From Planctomycetes bacterium RBG_16_41_13 (GTDB lineage: Bacteria > Planctomycetota > Brocadiia > Brocadiales > Brocadiaceae): 6,595 bases of DNA. Below, piece after piece: positions 6,018-6,595 of this stretch (its first letter is position 1; every line of letters starts with the position of its first letter). A program made the position numbers and the translations under genes. The stretch is taken from the NCBI GenBank assembly GCA_001828295.1, contig MHYI01000075.1, forward strand, positions 1-6,595. Reading direction: 5' to 3'. The notes below the pieces were generated by a model. It was not told the origin of the DNA, did not search any database, and saw nothing but the letters and a program-made list of their open reading frames with translations.

Positions 6018-6595
6018 ATGGAGAATAGTACGATAAAATATAAAAAAAGGTTTTCGGATGTCCTCCTGTATGTCATAATAAGCCCCACGCTTGTGCGGAA
6101 AAACGGAGGAAACATACTGCAGGAAGTTATCCGGGGCGGCGCAGATGCGGTACAACTCAGGGAAAAAACAATGCCAGACAATGAATTCCTTGCCATTGCA
6201 AAAGATTTCAGGGAAATAACCGGACAAACAAATACACTATTTATCGTAAATGACCGGGCAAAAATCGCCGGCAAAGTGAATGCAGATGGATTACATATCG
6301 GGCAAACAGATATGAACATCAATAACGCACGCAAAATGATTGGAAATGACAAAATAATCGGACGTTCCACACACAACATAGTCCAGGCGCGCCTGGCAGA
6401 ACAGGAAGGCGCTGACTATATTAGCGTTGGTCCCTTATTTTATACCGCCACAAAATCCCATGAACCCCCCGTAGGCCTACGCTATTTGCAGCAAGTCCGT
6501 CAGGAAATTTCTATCCCTTTTGTTGTGATTGGCGGCATTACTGCCAACAATGCGGTTGAAATAATACATGCGGGCGGAAACAGGGTTGCTCTCTG
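6018..6595 (+). CDS. thiE: Thiamine-phosphate synthase (3' end missing)
   Basis: Joins HMP diphosphate with the thiazole phosphate to make thiamine phosphate, in the cytoplasm. The first 192 codons are present of a family length near 210-220, so only the last strand and helix are missing. Motifs in order: LLYVIISPT (16-24, where most relatives have YLITD), GGADAVQLREK (40-50), FIVNDRAKIA (75-84; Asn78-Asp79), ADGLHIGQTDM (89-99), IIGRSTHN (113-120), DYISVGPLFYTATK (133-146, the phosphate/diphosphate-binding GPxFxTxTK loop), and VVIGGITANN (169-178). These are the classic TIM-barrel loops of ThiE rather than of the TenI paralogue, since the QLREK, ND and TK residues are kept. The ATG at 6018 has AGGAG 7 nt upstream. 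The gene is divergent from purF and probably read from the promoter at 5705-5733 through a long leader with a terminator-like hairpin. Confidence 0.95.
   Translation, partial: MENSTIKYKKRFSDVLLYVIISPTLVRKNGGNILQEVIRGGADAVQLREKTMPDNEFLAIAKDFREITGQTNTLFIVNDRAKIAGKVNADGLHIGQTDMNINNARKMIGNDKIIGRSTHNIVQARLAEQEGADYISVGPLFYTATKSHEPPVGLRYLQQVRQEISIPFVVIGGITANNAVEIIHAGGNRVAL

Noticed and set aside
5876..6379. 167-codon minus-strand open frame opposite thiE
   Set aside because: It lies antisense to clear ThiE motifs, shows no recognisable domain, and its hydrophobic/serine-rich composition is typical of an antisense shadow.

Overview
The window (roughly 40% GC by eye) is a gene-dense bacterial chromosome segment with two divergent units. 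On the minus strand, six genes run leftward from position 5466: purF, a radical SAM/SPASM protein, a dual-HD (HD plus HD-GYP) phosphodiesterase, a 66-residue small protein, a nucleotidyltransferase, and a cobalamin-binding-type radical SAM enzyme cut by the left edge. Spacings are 24, 11, 2, an overlap of 53, and 25 bases, so one transcription unit is likely. On the plus strand, thiE starts at 6018 and is cut by the right edge.

Organism: PurF is the [4Fe-4S], propeptide-bearing type. The set of radical SAM and HD-GYP proteins, the moderate GC, and the intergenic short repeats (ACGAAGT heptamers, ATCTGTG units) recall anaerobic, environmental Gram-negative genomes. An anammox planctomycete (Kuenenia/Brocadia-like) is my best guess, from memory of similar repeats. 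It is unproven and held at low confidence.

Layout: 1-1095 B12-type radical SAM (3' end missing); 1121-1588 and 1536-1736 a toxin-antitoxin-like nucleotidyltransferase and its small partner, in visibly AT-richer DNA; 1739-3007 the dual-HD protein, with a TTG start and a strong ribosome binding site; 3019-4011 radical SAM/SPASM; 4036-5466 purF; 5467-6017 a gene-poor divergent intergenic region; 6018-6595 thiE.

The intergenic region has two halves. Near purF (5516-5703) lies a mosaic of short repeats: a heptamer tandem array, a 9-bp-period array apparently interrupted by a 25-nt palindromic insert, and a C/G-rich block between near-identical direct repeats. Near thiE (5705-6017) there is a good sigma70-type promoter, then a leader of about 280 nt with two mutually exclusive hairpins. 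One of these has the form of an intrinsic terminator, so thiE may be controlled by premature termination, although no TPP riboswitch is recognisable.

PurF (purine synthesis) and ThiE (thiamine synthesis) are housekeeping enzymes. PurF feeds the purine path, which supplies AIR, the precursor of the HMP-PP that ThiE uses, so their divergence from one control region is metabolically sensible. The functions of the two radical SAM proteins are unknown. No wholly new system is evident; the most unusual material is the intergenic repeat mosaic and the candidate thiE leader switch.
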